NCBI RefSeq assembly: GCF_013283785.1
Contig: NZ_JABCPZ010000055.1
Coordinates: 1 to 50,608, forward strand
DNA length: 50,608 nt
Direction: 5' to 3'
DNA from: Nonomuraea antri
GTDB taxonomy: Bacteria; Actinomycetota; Actinomycetes; Streptosporangiales; Streptosporangiaceae
Shown here: piece after piece, positions 43,788 through 50,608 of the stretch
How positions within the stretch are numbered: position 1 is the stretch's first letter
How the letters are laid out: the number at the start of each line of letters is the position of its first letter
Notes under the pieces: model-generated
Seen by the model: the letters and a program-made list of their open reading frames with translations, nothing else
Databases searched by the model: none
What the model was told of the DNA's origin: nothing
Made by a program: the position numbers and the translations under genes

Positions 43788-44336
43788 ATGCCGTTTGGCC
43801 ATGACATGGTGCATTCGCTTGCCACCGTCGTCGAGTTGGTCAACACCTCGCCATCGACCGGCGGCGACGACGGCTTGGTCGACCTGGCCGAACTGCAGTC
43901 CTTCGTGGACTCGCGCGAGATCAGCGGCGTCGGCGCGCTCACGGCCCGCGACCTCGGCCAGGTCCGCCAGGTGCGCGAGGCCTTCCACCGCGTCTTCACC
44001 GCCCCCGACCAGCCCGCCGCGGTGCGGCTGCTGAACGGGCTGCTCACCGAGACCCGCATCACGCCCAGGCTGACCGAGCACGACGGGCACCCGCTGCACG
44101 TCCACTACCACGCCGCCGACGCCTCGCTGGCCGAGCACCTGGCCGCCGACTGCGGCGTTGCGCTGGCGCACCTGCTGGTCGAGGACGAGTGGGAGCGGCT
44201 GCGCACCTGCTCGGCGCCCGACTGCGAGCGGGTGTTCGTGGACGAGTCGCGCAACCGCTCGCGCGTCTACTGCGACAGCCGCACCTGCGGCAACCGCATG
44301 CACGTGGCCGCCTACCGGGCCCGCCGCCGCGCCTGA
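43788..44336 (+). CDS. CGNR zinc-finger / ABATE-domain regulator
   Basis: 182 residues. An ABATE-like N-terminal helical region (HSLATVVELVNTSPSTGGDDGLVDLAELQSFVD...ALTARDLGQVRQVREAFHRVF) precedes a C-terminal zinc finger of CGNR type: LRTCSAPDCERVFVDESRNRSRVYCDSRTCGNRMHVAAYRARRR, with four Cys and the CGNR signature. Such proteins are stress- or metabolism-linked regulators in actinobacteria. It is divergent from the EamA exporter with a 70-base gap, so it may control it. Confidence 0.9.
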   Translation: MPFGHDMVHSLATVVELVNTSPSTGGDDGLVDLAELQSFVDSREISGVGALTARDLGQVRQVREAFHRVFTAPDQPAAVRLLNGLLTETRITPRLTEHDGHPLHVHYHAADASLAEHLAADCGVALAHLLVEDEWERLRTCSAPDCERVFVDESRNRSRVYCDSRTCGNRMHVAAYRARRRA

Positions 44337-44440
44337 GCCCCGCCGGTCAGGGGCACCGTCGGTCAGCGGCGCCGTCCGGTCAGGAGCATGGTCGCTCAGG
44401 AGCGTGCTCGGCCGGCGGGGTCGTCGGTTAGCGTGGTGGC

Positions 44441-45229
44441 ATGGACGTGCACAGCGGTGTGCTCGAGCCCGGCCTGCCCTGCTACACGCTCGGCTCAGGC
44501 CCGCCCCTGGTGGTGCTGCGCTGGTTCACGCCCGACCACGCCAACCCGTCGGGCTGGGAGCTCAGGAGCGAGCTGAAGGCCGTCGGGCCGCTCGCCCGGC
44601 ATTTCACCGTGCACGCGGTGGGCCGCTCACCCGGCCTGGCCGACGGCGTCACCATGGCCGACCTCGCCGCCCAGCTCGCCGAGGCGCTGCGCGGTCGGTT
44701 CGGCGAGCCGGTGGACGTGCTGGGCATGTCCTCGGGCGGCTCGCTCGCCCTCCAGCTGGCCGCCGACCACCCCGACGTGGTGCGGCGGCTGGTCGTGGCC
44801 GGCGCCGCGGTCACGCTCACCACCCGCACCCGGGAGGCGCAGCGCCGCTACACCGAGGCCGTCGCGGCCGGCCGCCGCGGCGTGCACCACCAGGCGTCCC
44901 TGGTCGGCCGCACCCCGCTCAGCCGGGCGTTCTTCGGCACGCTGATGTGGCTGATCGATCCGCTGATGCGGCCGCGCGACCCGCTCGACATGCTGCGGTT
45001 CGCCCGCGCCGAGGACTCCTTCGACCTGCGCGGGCGGCTGTCCGGCATCACCGCGCCCACGCTGGTGGTGGGCGGGGAGCGGGATCTGGCGTACTCGGCG
45101 CCGCTGTTCGAGGAGACGGCGGACGGGGTGCGCGACGGCCGGCTGATCCGCTACCCGGGCGCGAGCCACCTGGGCACGTTCACCCACCCCCGCTTCGCCC
45201 ACGACGTCGCGGAATTCCTCGGCCGCTGA
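44441..45229 (+). CDS. Alpha/beta hydrolase
   Basis: 262 residues. Nucleophile elbow GMSSGG (Ser near 93), later VVGGERDLAYSAP with the acidic residue, and catalytic His in PGASHLGTF. The usual HGxx oxyanion segment reads VVLRWFTPDHANPSG, so it is atypical. Substrate unknown; it may be a hydrolase or a thioesterase-like protein. It ends 4 bases before the convergent uppS stop. Confidence 0.82.
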   Translation: MDVHSGVLEPGLPCYTLGSGPPLVVLRWFTPDHANPSGWELRSELKAVGPLARHFTVHAVGRSPGLADGVTMADLAAQLAEALRGRFGEPVDVLGMSSGGSLALQLAADHPDVVRRLVVAGAAVTLTTRTREAQRRYTEAVAAGRRGVHHQASLVGRTPLSRAFFGTLMWLIDPLMRPRDPLDMLRFARAEDSFDLRGRLSGITAPTLVVGGERDLAYSAPLFEETADGVRDGRLIRYPGASHLGTFTHPRFAHDVAEFLGR

Positions 45230-45233
45230 CCGC

Positions 45234-46007
45234 TCAGACCTGGTTCGGGATGGCGCCGCCGTAGCGGCGGTCGCGCTTGGCGTAGACCTCGCACGCCTCC
45301 CACAGGTCACGCCGGTCGAAGTCGGGCCACAGCCGGTCCAGGAAGACCATCTCCGCGTACGCCGACTGCCAGAGCAGGAAGTTCGAGAACCGCTGCTCAC
45401 CGGAGGAACGCACGAACAGGTCCACCTCCGGGATCTCCGGTTCGTCCAGGTAGCGGGCGAAGACCTTCTCGTTCACCTTCGACGGCTTGACCCGCCCGGC
45501 CGCGATGTCGTCGGCCAGCTTCAGCGCGGCCTGCACGATCTCGGCCTGCCCGCCGTAGTTGACGCAGAACTGCAGGGTCAGCTTGGTGTTGCGGACGGTC
45601 ATCTCCTCGGCCGTCTGCAGCTCGGAGATCACGCTCTTCCACAGCCGGCCCGGCTTGCCCGCCCAGCGCACCCGCACGCCCATGGCGTTGAGCTCGTCGC
45701 GCCGCCGCCTGATGACGTCGCGGTTGAACCCCATGAGGAAGCGCACCTCGTCGGGCGAGCGCTTCCAGTTCTCGGTGGAGAACGCGTACGCGCTGAGATA
45801 GGGGATGCCCAGCTCCAGCGCGCCCTCGATCACGTCGAACAGCGACGACTCGCCTGCCTTGTGCCCCTCGGTACGCGGCAGGCCCCGGGTCTTGGCCCAG
45901 CGGCCGTTGCCGTCCATGATGATGGCGACGTGCTTGGGCACCAGGTCACGCGGGATCGGCGGCGGAGTCGCTCCAGAAGGATGCGGAGACGGGGGTCGGA
46001 CGTTCAC
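45234..46007 (-). CDS. uppS: Isoprenyl transferase (cis-prenyl diphosphate synthase)
   Basis: 257 residues. The family core starts [27 protein letters not shown] (catalytic Asp in MDGNGRWA), followed by [46 protein letters not shown] and [36 protein letters not shown]. It makes the polyprenyl lipid carrier for cell-wall synthesis. The start lies inside recO (62-base overlap), typical of recO-uppS in actinobacteria, although a start within the Pro-rich N-terminus is possible. Confidence 0.96.
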   Translation of the reverse strand: MNVRPPSPHPSGATPPPIPRDLVPKHVAIIMDGNGRWAKTRGLPRTEGHKAGESSLFDVIEGALELGIPYLSAYAFSTENWKRSPDEVRFLMGFNRDVIRRRRDELNAMGVRVRWAGKPGRLWKSVISELQTAEEMTVRNTKLTLQFCVNYGGQAEIVQAALKLADDIAAGRVKPSKVNEKVFARYLDEPEIPEVDLFVRSSGEQRFSNFLLWQSAYAEMVFLDRLWPDFDRRDLWEACEVYAKRDRRYGGAIPNQV

Positions 46008-46737
46008 TGGGCTCCCTTTCGACGTGTCGGAGAGAGCGTATTCCGTGTTCGAGGTGCCATTGCAGATATGCGGCCACGAGCCCGCTGCACTCGCTGCGAT
46101 GGCGTGACTCCGAGGCGTCGGCCCTGGCCCAGTCGCCGCGCAGCAGCGCGGTCATGAGCCCCATCGTCTCCGCCGCGGGCACCGCGGACCCGGCCGGCCG
46201 GCACCCGCCGCACACCGCGCCACCGGCCACGATGGCGAACGCCCTGACCGCCGGTGCCTGGCACTTGGCGCAGGCGTCGAGCGCGGGCGCGTAGCCGGCC
46301 ACGGCCAGCGAGCGCAGGAAATAGGCGTCGAGCACCAGCCTGGCCTCGTGCGCCCCCTCGGCCAGCGTGCGCAGCCCGCCCACCAGCAGCAGGAACTGCC
46401 GCAGCGCCGGCTCCTTCTCGCCGTGCGTCAACCGGTCGGCCGTCTCCAGCATGGCGCTGCCCGCGGTGTAGCGGGGATAGTCGGCGGCCAGGCTCTCTCC
46501 ATAGGGTCTGATGGTCTCCGCCTGGGTGACGACGTCGAGCGTGCGCCCGGTGTGCAACTGCAGGTCGACGTGCGTGAACGGCTCCAGCCTCGCGCCGAAG
46601 CGCGAGGTGGTGCGGCGCACGCCCTTGGCCACGGCCCTGATCTTGCCGGTGCGCTTGGCCAGCACGGTGACGATGCGGTCGGCCTCGCCGAGCTTCTGCG
46701 TACGCAGAACAACGCCTTCGTCACGGTAGAGACTCAC
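45946..46737 (-). CDS. recO: DNA repair protein RecO
   Basis: 263 residues. The N-terminal OB fold is [53 protein letters not shown] zinc-binding CxxC...CxxC ([16 protein letters not shown]) lies in the C-terminal helical part. It helps load RecA on SSB-coated DNA with RecR. It overlaps uppS on the same strand and is divergent from the CDP-alcohol phosphotransferase. Confidence 0.95.
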   Translation of the reverse strand: MSLYRDEGVVLRTQKLGEADRIVTVLAKRTGKIRAVAKGVRRTTSRFGARLEPFTHVDLQLHTGRTLDVVTQAETIRPYGESLAADYPRYTAGSAMLETADRLTHGEKEPALRQFLLLVGGLRTLAEGAHEARLVLDAYFLRSLAVAGYAPALDACAKCQAPAVRAFAIVAGGAVCGGCRPAGSAVPAAETMGLMTALLRGDWARADASESRHRSECSGLVAAYLQWHLEHGIRSLRHVEREPSERPTPVSASFWSDSAADPA

Positions 46738-46895
46738 TCATCCATCTTATGGCCGCACGCTGGAACGGTTACGGGCATGCTCTGTTGACGCGACTTTGCG
46801 CAACCGTCACTAGACTTTGACGTCTGTCCCCGCGTTACCCGTTGTTCAACCCCCCGCCGTTCAACCCCCCGTACCAACCGCCTCGAAAGGGAGTC

Positions 46896-48410
46896 ATGAC
46901 CCGCGTGGTCCTGCTGGGCGCTTCGCCCGGCCCCGACATCTCTCCGACCGGCCTGAGGCTGGCCGCACTACCCGGCAATCCCACCGTGGGCGAACGGCTG
47001 CGCAGCCAGCTCGTCTCTCTGGATCCGCGGCCGGCCACCATCGATTCCGGCGACGTGGCCGCCGCTCTTCGCGCCTTGGCCGACGTCGCGGAGTCCGCAA
47101 CGGAAAACCTCTTCATCATCCCGGAGAACTCGGTCGTCCACGACGAGCTGATCTACCAGATCACCAAGGCCAAGCGCGGTGCGCTGGCGCTCGTCGCCAA
47201 GGAGCCCCGACCTGAGATCACCGACGAGTCCCAGCCCCAGGAGGAGGTGATCCCGATCGAGGAGGCCGAGCCCGAGATCGGGCGCAACCGACTCGAAGGG
47301 CTGCCGGTCCGCTCGCGCGCGGGGAAGTCCAGGGTCATCTCGGTCGGCACCGCCGCCCACGCCGTGACCAGGCCCAACACCGCACTGCTCGGCCCGCTGC
47401 ACATCAGCGCGCGCAACGCGCCCATGCTGGCGCAGACCTGCCGCGAGCTGGCCGCCCTGGCGCCGCTGTTCGGCGCCGACGACGACCTGGTGCAGCTCAT
47501 CGTGTTCGGCCTGGTGCGCAACGGCGTGTCGGTCGGCATCAGGGGCCGCCGTGACCTGTTCTACCGCCGGGTCACCACCCAGGAAGAGGTCAACGAGGCC
47601 GCGACCGAGATGTCCGGCATGAACGAGGACCGGGCCAGGCTCGACAACGCGGTCAAGGGCGCCGACGGCTTCTTCACCACGTACTTCGTCTCGACCTACT
47701 CCAGGTTCATCGCCCGCTGGGCGGCCAGGCGGGGGCTCACGCCCAACCAGGTCACGCTGATCTCGATCGCGCTCGGCGTCGGCGCGGCGGCCTGCTTCGC
47801 CACCGGCGACCGGCCGTGGATGATCCTCGGCGGCGTGCTGATCTACTTCGCGTTCGTCTTCGACTGCGTCGACGGGCAGGTCGCCCGCTACGCGCGCAAG
47901 TTCGGCGTGCTCGGCGCCTGGCTCGACGCGACGTTCGACCGGTTCAAGGAATACGTGGTCTTTGCCGGTCTGGCGGTCGGCTACGTGGTGGCCGGCCACA
48001 GCGACGACATCTGGATCTTCGCGCTGGCGGCCATCGGCCTGCAGTCCGTACGCCACCTGCTCGACTTCTCCTTCGGCATCTCCAACCGGCGCAAGGCGCC
48101 GGCCCCGCTGCCGACGTTGCCGCTCGACGCGCCGTCCGACCGCGACCTGCGCCAGGCGCTGGAGCGCCGCCGGGTCGAGCGCAGCCAGGGCCTGCGCGGC
48201 GTGCTCAAGATGTGGACGAAGGCCGGCAAGTTCCGCGCCGTCCACTGGGCCCGCAAGATGATCGTGTTCCCCATCGGCGAGCGGTTCGCGGCCATCGCGA
48301 TCACCGCCGCCCTCTTCGACGCCCGCATCACCTTCCTCACGCTGGTGATCTGGGGCAGCGTCGCCGCCGCTTACACTCTCACCGGACGCCTCATGAGGTC
48401 GCTCGTATGA
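46896..48410 (+). CDS. CDP-alcohol phosphatidyltransferase family protein with N-terminal extension
   Basis: 504 residues from the ATG at 46896; in-frame codons upstream (FNPPPFNPP) look non-coding, and the RBS GAAAGGGAG sits before this ATG. The C-terminal part (about 260-500) holds the CDP-alcohol phosphotransferase motif DCVDGQVARYARKFGVLGAWLDATFDRFKEY (D-x2-DG-x2-AR-x8-G-x3-D-x3-D). The first 240 residues form a soluble alpha/beta domain resembling a nucleotidyltransferase (ALLGPLHISARNAPMLAQTCRELAALAPLFGADDDLVQLIVFGLVRNG). It probably makes a phospholipid or a phospho-sugar alcohol lipid. It is coupled to a DUF5941 gene. Confidence 0.88.
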   Translation: MTRVVLLGASPGPDISPTGLRLAALPGNPTVGERLRSQLVSLDPRPATIDSGDVAAALRALADVAESATENLFIIPENSVVHDELIYQITKAKRGALALVAKEPRPEITDESQPQEEVIPIEEAEPEIGRNRLEGLPVRSRAGKSRVISVGTAAHAVTRPNTALLGPLHISARNAPMLAQTCRELAALAPLFGADDDLVQLIVFGLVRNGVSVGIRGRRDLFYRRVTTQEEVNEAATEMSGMNEDRARLDNAVKGADGFFTTYFVSTYSRFIARWAARRGLTPNQVTLISIALGVGAAACFATGDRPWMILGGVLIYFAFVFDCVDGQVARYARKFGVLGAWLDATFDRFKEYVVFAGLAVGYVVAGHSDDIWIFALAAIGLQSVRHLLDFSFGISNRRKAPAPLPTLPLDAPSDRDLRQALERRRVERSQGLRGVLKMWTKAGKFRAVHWARKMIVFPIGERFAAIAITAALFDARITFLTLVIWGSVAAAYTLTGRLMRSLV

Positions 48411-49126
48411 TCACGCAACCGCAGGCCGCCGCCACTCCGACGCCGGATCCCGACGAGGAACGCCGCCGCATCCAGACCGCCCGTCTGCTCGCCTACCGCG
48501 ACGACGGCCCCCTCGTGCACGCCCTGGCCGGCCGGATCGGCAAGGGCCTGCCGCCGGTGCCTGCGACGCTCGTCGCGCTCCTGGCCGTCATCGGGCTCAC
48601 CGTCTCGGGCGTGCTCGACTCCGGGCCGATCCTGCTCCTGCCGGTGGCGATCATGCTGGTGCTGGTGCTGCCCACCGCGCCCCGCGACCACCTGGGCCGC
48701 TTCGACTGGCTCACCCCGCCGCTGCTGCGCGGCACCGAGTTCCTGACCATCATCGTGCTCGGCCTGGCCGCGGGCGCGCCGAAGTGGCTGCTGTTCGTGC
48801 TGGTCTACGTCGTGGGCTACCACACCTACGACACCGTCTACCGCACCAGGCAGAGCATCTGGCCGCCGGCCTGGGTCTTCCACGCCGGGCTCGGCTGGGA
48901 GCTGCGCCTGGTCATCATCGGCGCGGGCGCGGCGCTCGACGTGCTGACGCCGGTGCTGGCGCTGCTCACGGCGTACCTGTTCGTGTTGTTCGCGATCGAG
49001 AGCGTGACGAGCTGGGTGCGTCTCGACAAGGCCTCCGCGCAGGCGGGCGCCGACGCCGAGCAGGACCTCGAGGCCTCTCCCGAAGACGCGCTGGAGCAGG
49101 CGACGGGCGAGGCGGAGAAGGGCTGA
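48407..49126 (+). CDS. DUF5941 membrane protein
   Basis: 239 residues. The start overlaps the previous stop (ATGA). The N-terminus is acidic/Pro-rich, then about five hydrophobic helices occur (LVALLAVIGLTVSGVL; PILLLPVAIMLVLVLPTA; FLTIIVLGLAAGAPKWLLFVLVYVVGYHTYDTVYR; VIIGAGAALDVLTPVLALLTAYLFVLFAIES). An acidic tail (DAEQDLEASPEDALEQATGEAEKG) ends the protein. DUF5941 is often fused to CDP-alcohol phosphotransferases, so here it is the split partner of the enzyme upstream. Confidence 0.82.
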   Translation: MITQPQAAATPTPDPDEERRRIQTARLLAYRDDGPLVHALAGRIGKGLPPVPATLVALLAVIGLTVSGVLDSGPILLLPVAIMLVLVLPTAPRDHLGRFDWLTPPLLRGTEFLTIIVLGLAAGAPKWLLFVLVYVVGYHTYDTVYRTRQSIWPPAWVFHAGLGWELRLVIIGAGAALDVLTPVLALLTAYLFVLFAIESVTSWVRLDKASAQAGADAEQDLEASPEDALEQATGEAEKG

Positions 49127-49141
49127 GCCCACTCCCCCGCC

Positions 49142-49172
49142 AGGGCCACGTACGGTTCTCGTACGTGGCCCT
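49142..49172. terminator. Bidirectional hairpin between DUF5941 gene and convergent hydrolase
   Basis: GGGCCACGTACG (49143-49154) pairs perfectly with CGTACGTGGCCC (49160-49171), plus one outer A-T pair and a 5-base loop. It sits in the 48-base convergent gap. Confidence 0.85.
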
Positions 49173-49174
49173 CG

Positions 49175-49750
49175 CTATGTCCGCAGGCCGCCGGCGAAGG
49201 CGTCGACGGCGGCGGTCACCCGCCGCAGCATGGCGGCGGACTCGATCGGGTCGTCGGTTCCCAGCCCGTGGTCGGCGTTCGGGAGCTCCAGGACTTCCAG
49301 CGGCAGATCGCGGATCGTGCCGGGCCGCCAGCTCGGGTCGGCGGTGCCGCCGACGAGCAGCGCGGGCGCCTTGGCCCGGGCCAGCCCCTCCACCACCAGC
49401 GGACGGTGCAGCAGCGGGGTGAGCCAGATCGCGGGCAGCCCGCGCTCGGCGGCCAGCGGCGCGGCCAGGCTCGACAGCGACTTGCCCAGCAGGAGCAGCG
49501 TGCTCGCGGACTCGGCCGCCAGCGCGGCGCCGACCTGGTCGTGCACCCAGGCGGGGTCGTCGTCCTCGGGCTGCGCCGGGGGCTCCCACCAGACCTCCTG
49601 GGTGGTCCAGCCGTGCTTGCCCAGCACCTGGGCGGCGAACTGGATGAGCGGGCGGGCGGGCACGCAGAAGCGGCCGTGGAAGAGCAGTGCGACGCGATCC
49701 GGGTCGCGTTCGGCCCGGGTGGGCCAGCCGTGCACGGTTTCCGGGTACAT
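49175..49750 (-). CDS. Small alpha/beta hydrolase-like protein
   Basis: 191 residues from the ATG at 49750 (MYPETVHGWPTRAERDPDRVALLFHGRFCV). Motifs are weak: GKSLSSLAAPLAAERGLPAIWLTPLL around a possible nucleophile Ser, GGTADPSWR, and LPNADHGLGTDDPIES with the likely His. It is short for the family and probably lacks a full cap domain. An open frame upstream does not look coding. Confidence 0.75.
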   Translation of the reverse strand: MYPETVHGWPTRAERDPDRVALLFHGRFCVPARPLIQFAAQVLGKHGWTTQEVWWEPPAQPEDDDPAWVHDQVGAALAAESASTLLLLGKSLSSLAAPLAAERGLPAIWLTPLLHRPLVVEGLARAKAPALLVGGTADPSWRPGTIRDLPLEVLELPNADHGLGTDDPIESAAMLRRVTAAVDAFAGGLRT

Positions 49751-49868
49751 GCCGGCGGAGTCTAGGCGGCGCGGTGCCAGGGCGGCGTTCGCGGGAAGTG
49801 AGCGATTAGTCTGGATCGCAGGGACCACCCGGGCCGGGATGCCGGCCCGGCCTGAGCCGGGAGAGCGG

Positions 49869-50608
49869 ATGGCGTTCTTGTCACGGCTGTTGAAGCGGGG
49901 CGACCCGCTGTCTGAGCGTGATGACGCGCATCGGCAGGGCATGCGCGACGCGCGCCGGCACCCGCTGGGCGAGTTCACCGACCCGGACTTCCAGCCCGCG
50001 TACGTGACGGAGGTCAGGGCCCGGGCCAGGGAGCGCATCACCGAGCTGGACCGGCGGCTGGCCACGACCAGGACGGCGCTGCTCGGCCGGGCCGTCGAGG
50101 CCAGGGAGACCGTGCTGCGCGAGCTGAGCCGCGCCGACACCCGGCCGGAACCGCCGGTGAACGGCCACGACCCCGCGCCGCGGAGCGAGTCCGACGACCC
50201 GTTCATCTCCATCGCCGAGGCCAGGCGGCGGCGGGCGGAGGCGCGCCGCCGGGTGCTGGTCGAGGAGGCCAACGCCGGCGTGCAGCGCGCGCGGGCGCAC
50301 ATCGAGCAGCTCACCCAGGAGTGGGAGAGCGCGCTGCTGGAGCGCGACCAGGACGTGGAGGCCGTGCACGCCAGGGCCGAGCAGCTCATCGCCGCCTATC
50401 GGGCGGGCGTCATGCAGGAGCATCCGCGCAGGGAGGAGATCCCGGCGTTGTGGAAGGGCGAGGTCGTCGCGATGGACCCGACCGGTGAGACCCCGGTCGG
50501 GCTGTCCGGCCGGACGGAGATCGGCCGGATCTTACGCGAGGTCGAGGACCGCATCCAGGTGTGGCACGCCGAGGTCATGCCCGCGGAGCTGACCCACGAG
50601 CCACGCCC
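49869..50608 (+). CDS. Partial coiled-coil-rich cytosolic protein (C-terminus beyond window edge)
   Basis: An ATG at 49869 with GGGAGAG ribosome site opens a frame that runs to the window end (246 codons). The sequence begins MAFLSRLLKRGDPLSERDD. It contains charged helical stretches (YVTEVRARARERITELDRRLATTRTALLGRAVEARETVLREL; IAEARRRRAEARRRVLVEEANAGVQRARAHIEQLTQEWESALLERDQDVEAVHARAEQLIAAY) typical of coiled coils. A region with PALWKGEVVAMDPTGETPVG follows. The function is unknown. A TTA leucine codon at 50532-50534 is present, rare in such genomes. Confidence 0.75.
   Translation, partial: MAFLSRLLKRGDPLSERDDAHRQGMRDARRHPLGEFTDPDFQPAYVTEVRARARERITELDRRLATTRTALLGRAVEARETVLRELSRADTRPEPPVNGHDPAPRSESDDPFISIAEARRRRAEARRRVLVEEANAGVQRARAHIEQLTQEWESALLERDQDVEAVHARAEQLIAAYRAGVMQEHPRREEIPALWKGEVVAMDPTGETPVGLSGRTEIGRILREVEDRIQVWHAEVMPAELTHEPR

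Overview
The window is about 50.6 kb of very high-GC DNA. Gene starts often overlap stops by 1-4 bases (ATGA/GTGA), GTG and TTG starts occur, and cell-envelope, Zur/znu and DUF5941 genes are typical of filamentous actinomycetes. A Streptosporangiaceae-type genome (Nonomuraea-like) is my best guess from gene content; this is inference, not a database result. I see no rRNA, tRNA, CRISPR array or transposase.

Layout. 1-3412 (minus): a chaperone/VWA operon (small secreted peptide, MoxR ATPase, DUF58, VWA protein, and a Pro-rich membrane protein cut by the window edge). 3506-13450: mixed chromosomal genes (alpha/beta hydrolase, DUF2306 membrane protein, secreted and anchored proteins, quinone oxidoreductase, PadR pair, DUF6326/TetR pair, repeats, glycyl-tRNA synthetase, a small monooxygenase-fold protein). 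13537-13989: a small membrane protein. 14038-39789: a 25-kb oxalate/formate/glyoxylate supercluster. 39891-42860: a Zur-controlled zinc uptake operon with its own zur. 42809-50608: EamA exporter, CGNR regulator, hydrolases, uppS, recO, a CDP-alcohol phosphotransferase with DUF5941 partner, and a partial coiled-coil protein.

The supercluster is the main discovery. It encodes an OFA-family oxalate/formate antiporter; formyl-CoA:oxalate CoA-transferase (Frc, very clear); a ThDP enzyme in the oxalyl-CoA decarboxylase position but diverged from canonical Oxc; an NAD-type formate dehydrogenase with FdhD and a dedicated MoeA; a PanE-like dehydrogenase that could be an oxalyl-CoA reductase; and glyoxylate carboligase, hydroxypyruvate isomerase and tartronate semialdehyde reductase. 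An aldehyde dehydrogenase, a SucCD-like ligase and an ADP-forming acyl-CoA ligase complete the enzyme set. Read together: oxalate enters and is activated to oxalyl-CoA. It is then either decarboxylated to formyl-CoA/formate and oxidised for NADH, or reduced to glyoxylate and assimilated to glycerate. An Nramp-fold transporter without the metal-binding motifs, a small membrane protein and a TerC protein follow the oxalate genes on the same strand.

Six copies of a 16-bp dyad (consensus ATACNGTATRCNGAAT) lie before every transcription unit of the supercluster, including its FCD-type GntR regulator, which defines a probable autoregulated oxalate regulon. Other unusual points: the formate dehydrogenase alpha subunit is split exactly at its MoCo-domain [4Fe-4S] boundary, with the two halves in reversed order around a fused NuoE-NuoF-like subunit; and the glyoxylate carboligase carries Glu where the E. 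coli enzyme has its hallmark Val51.
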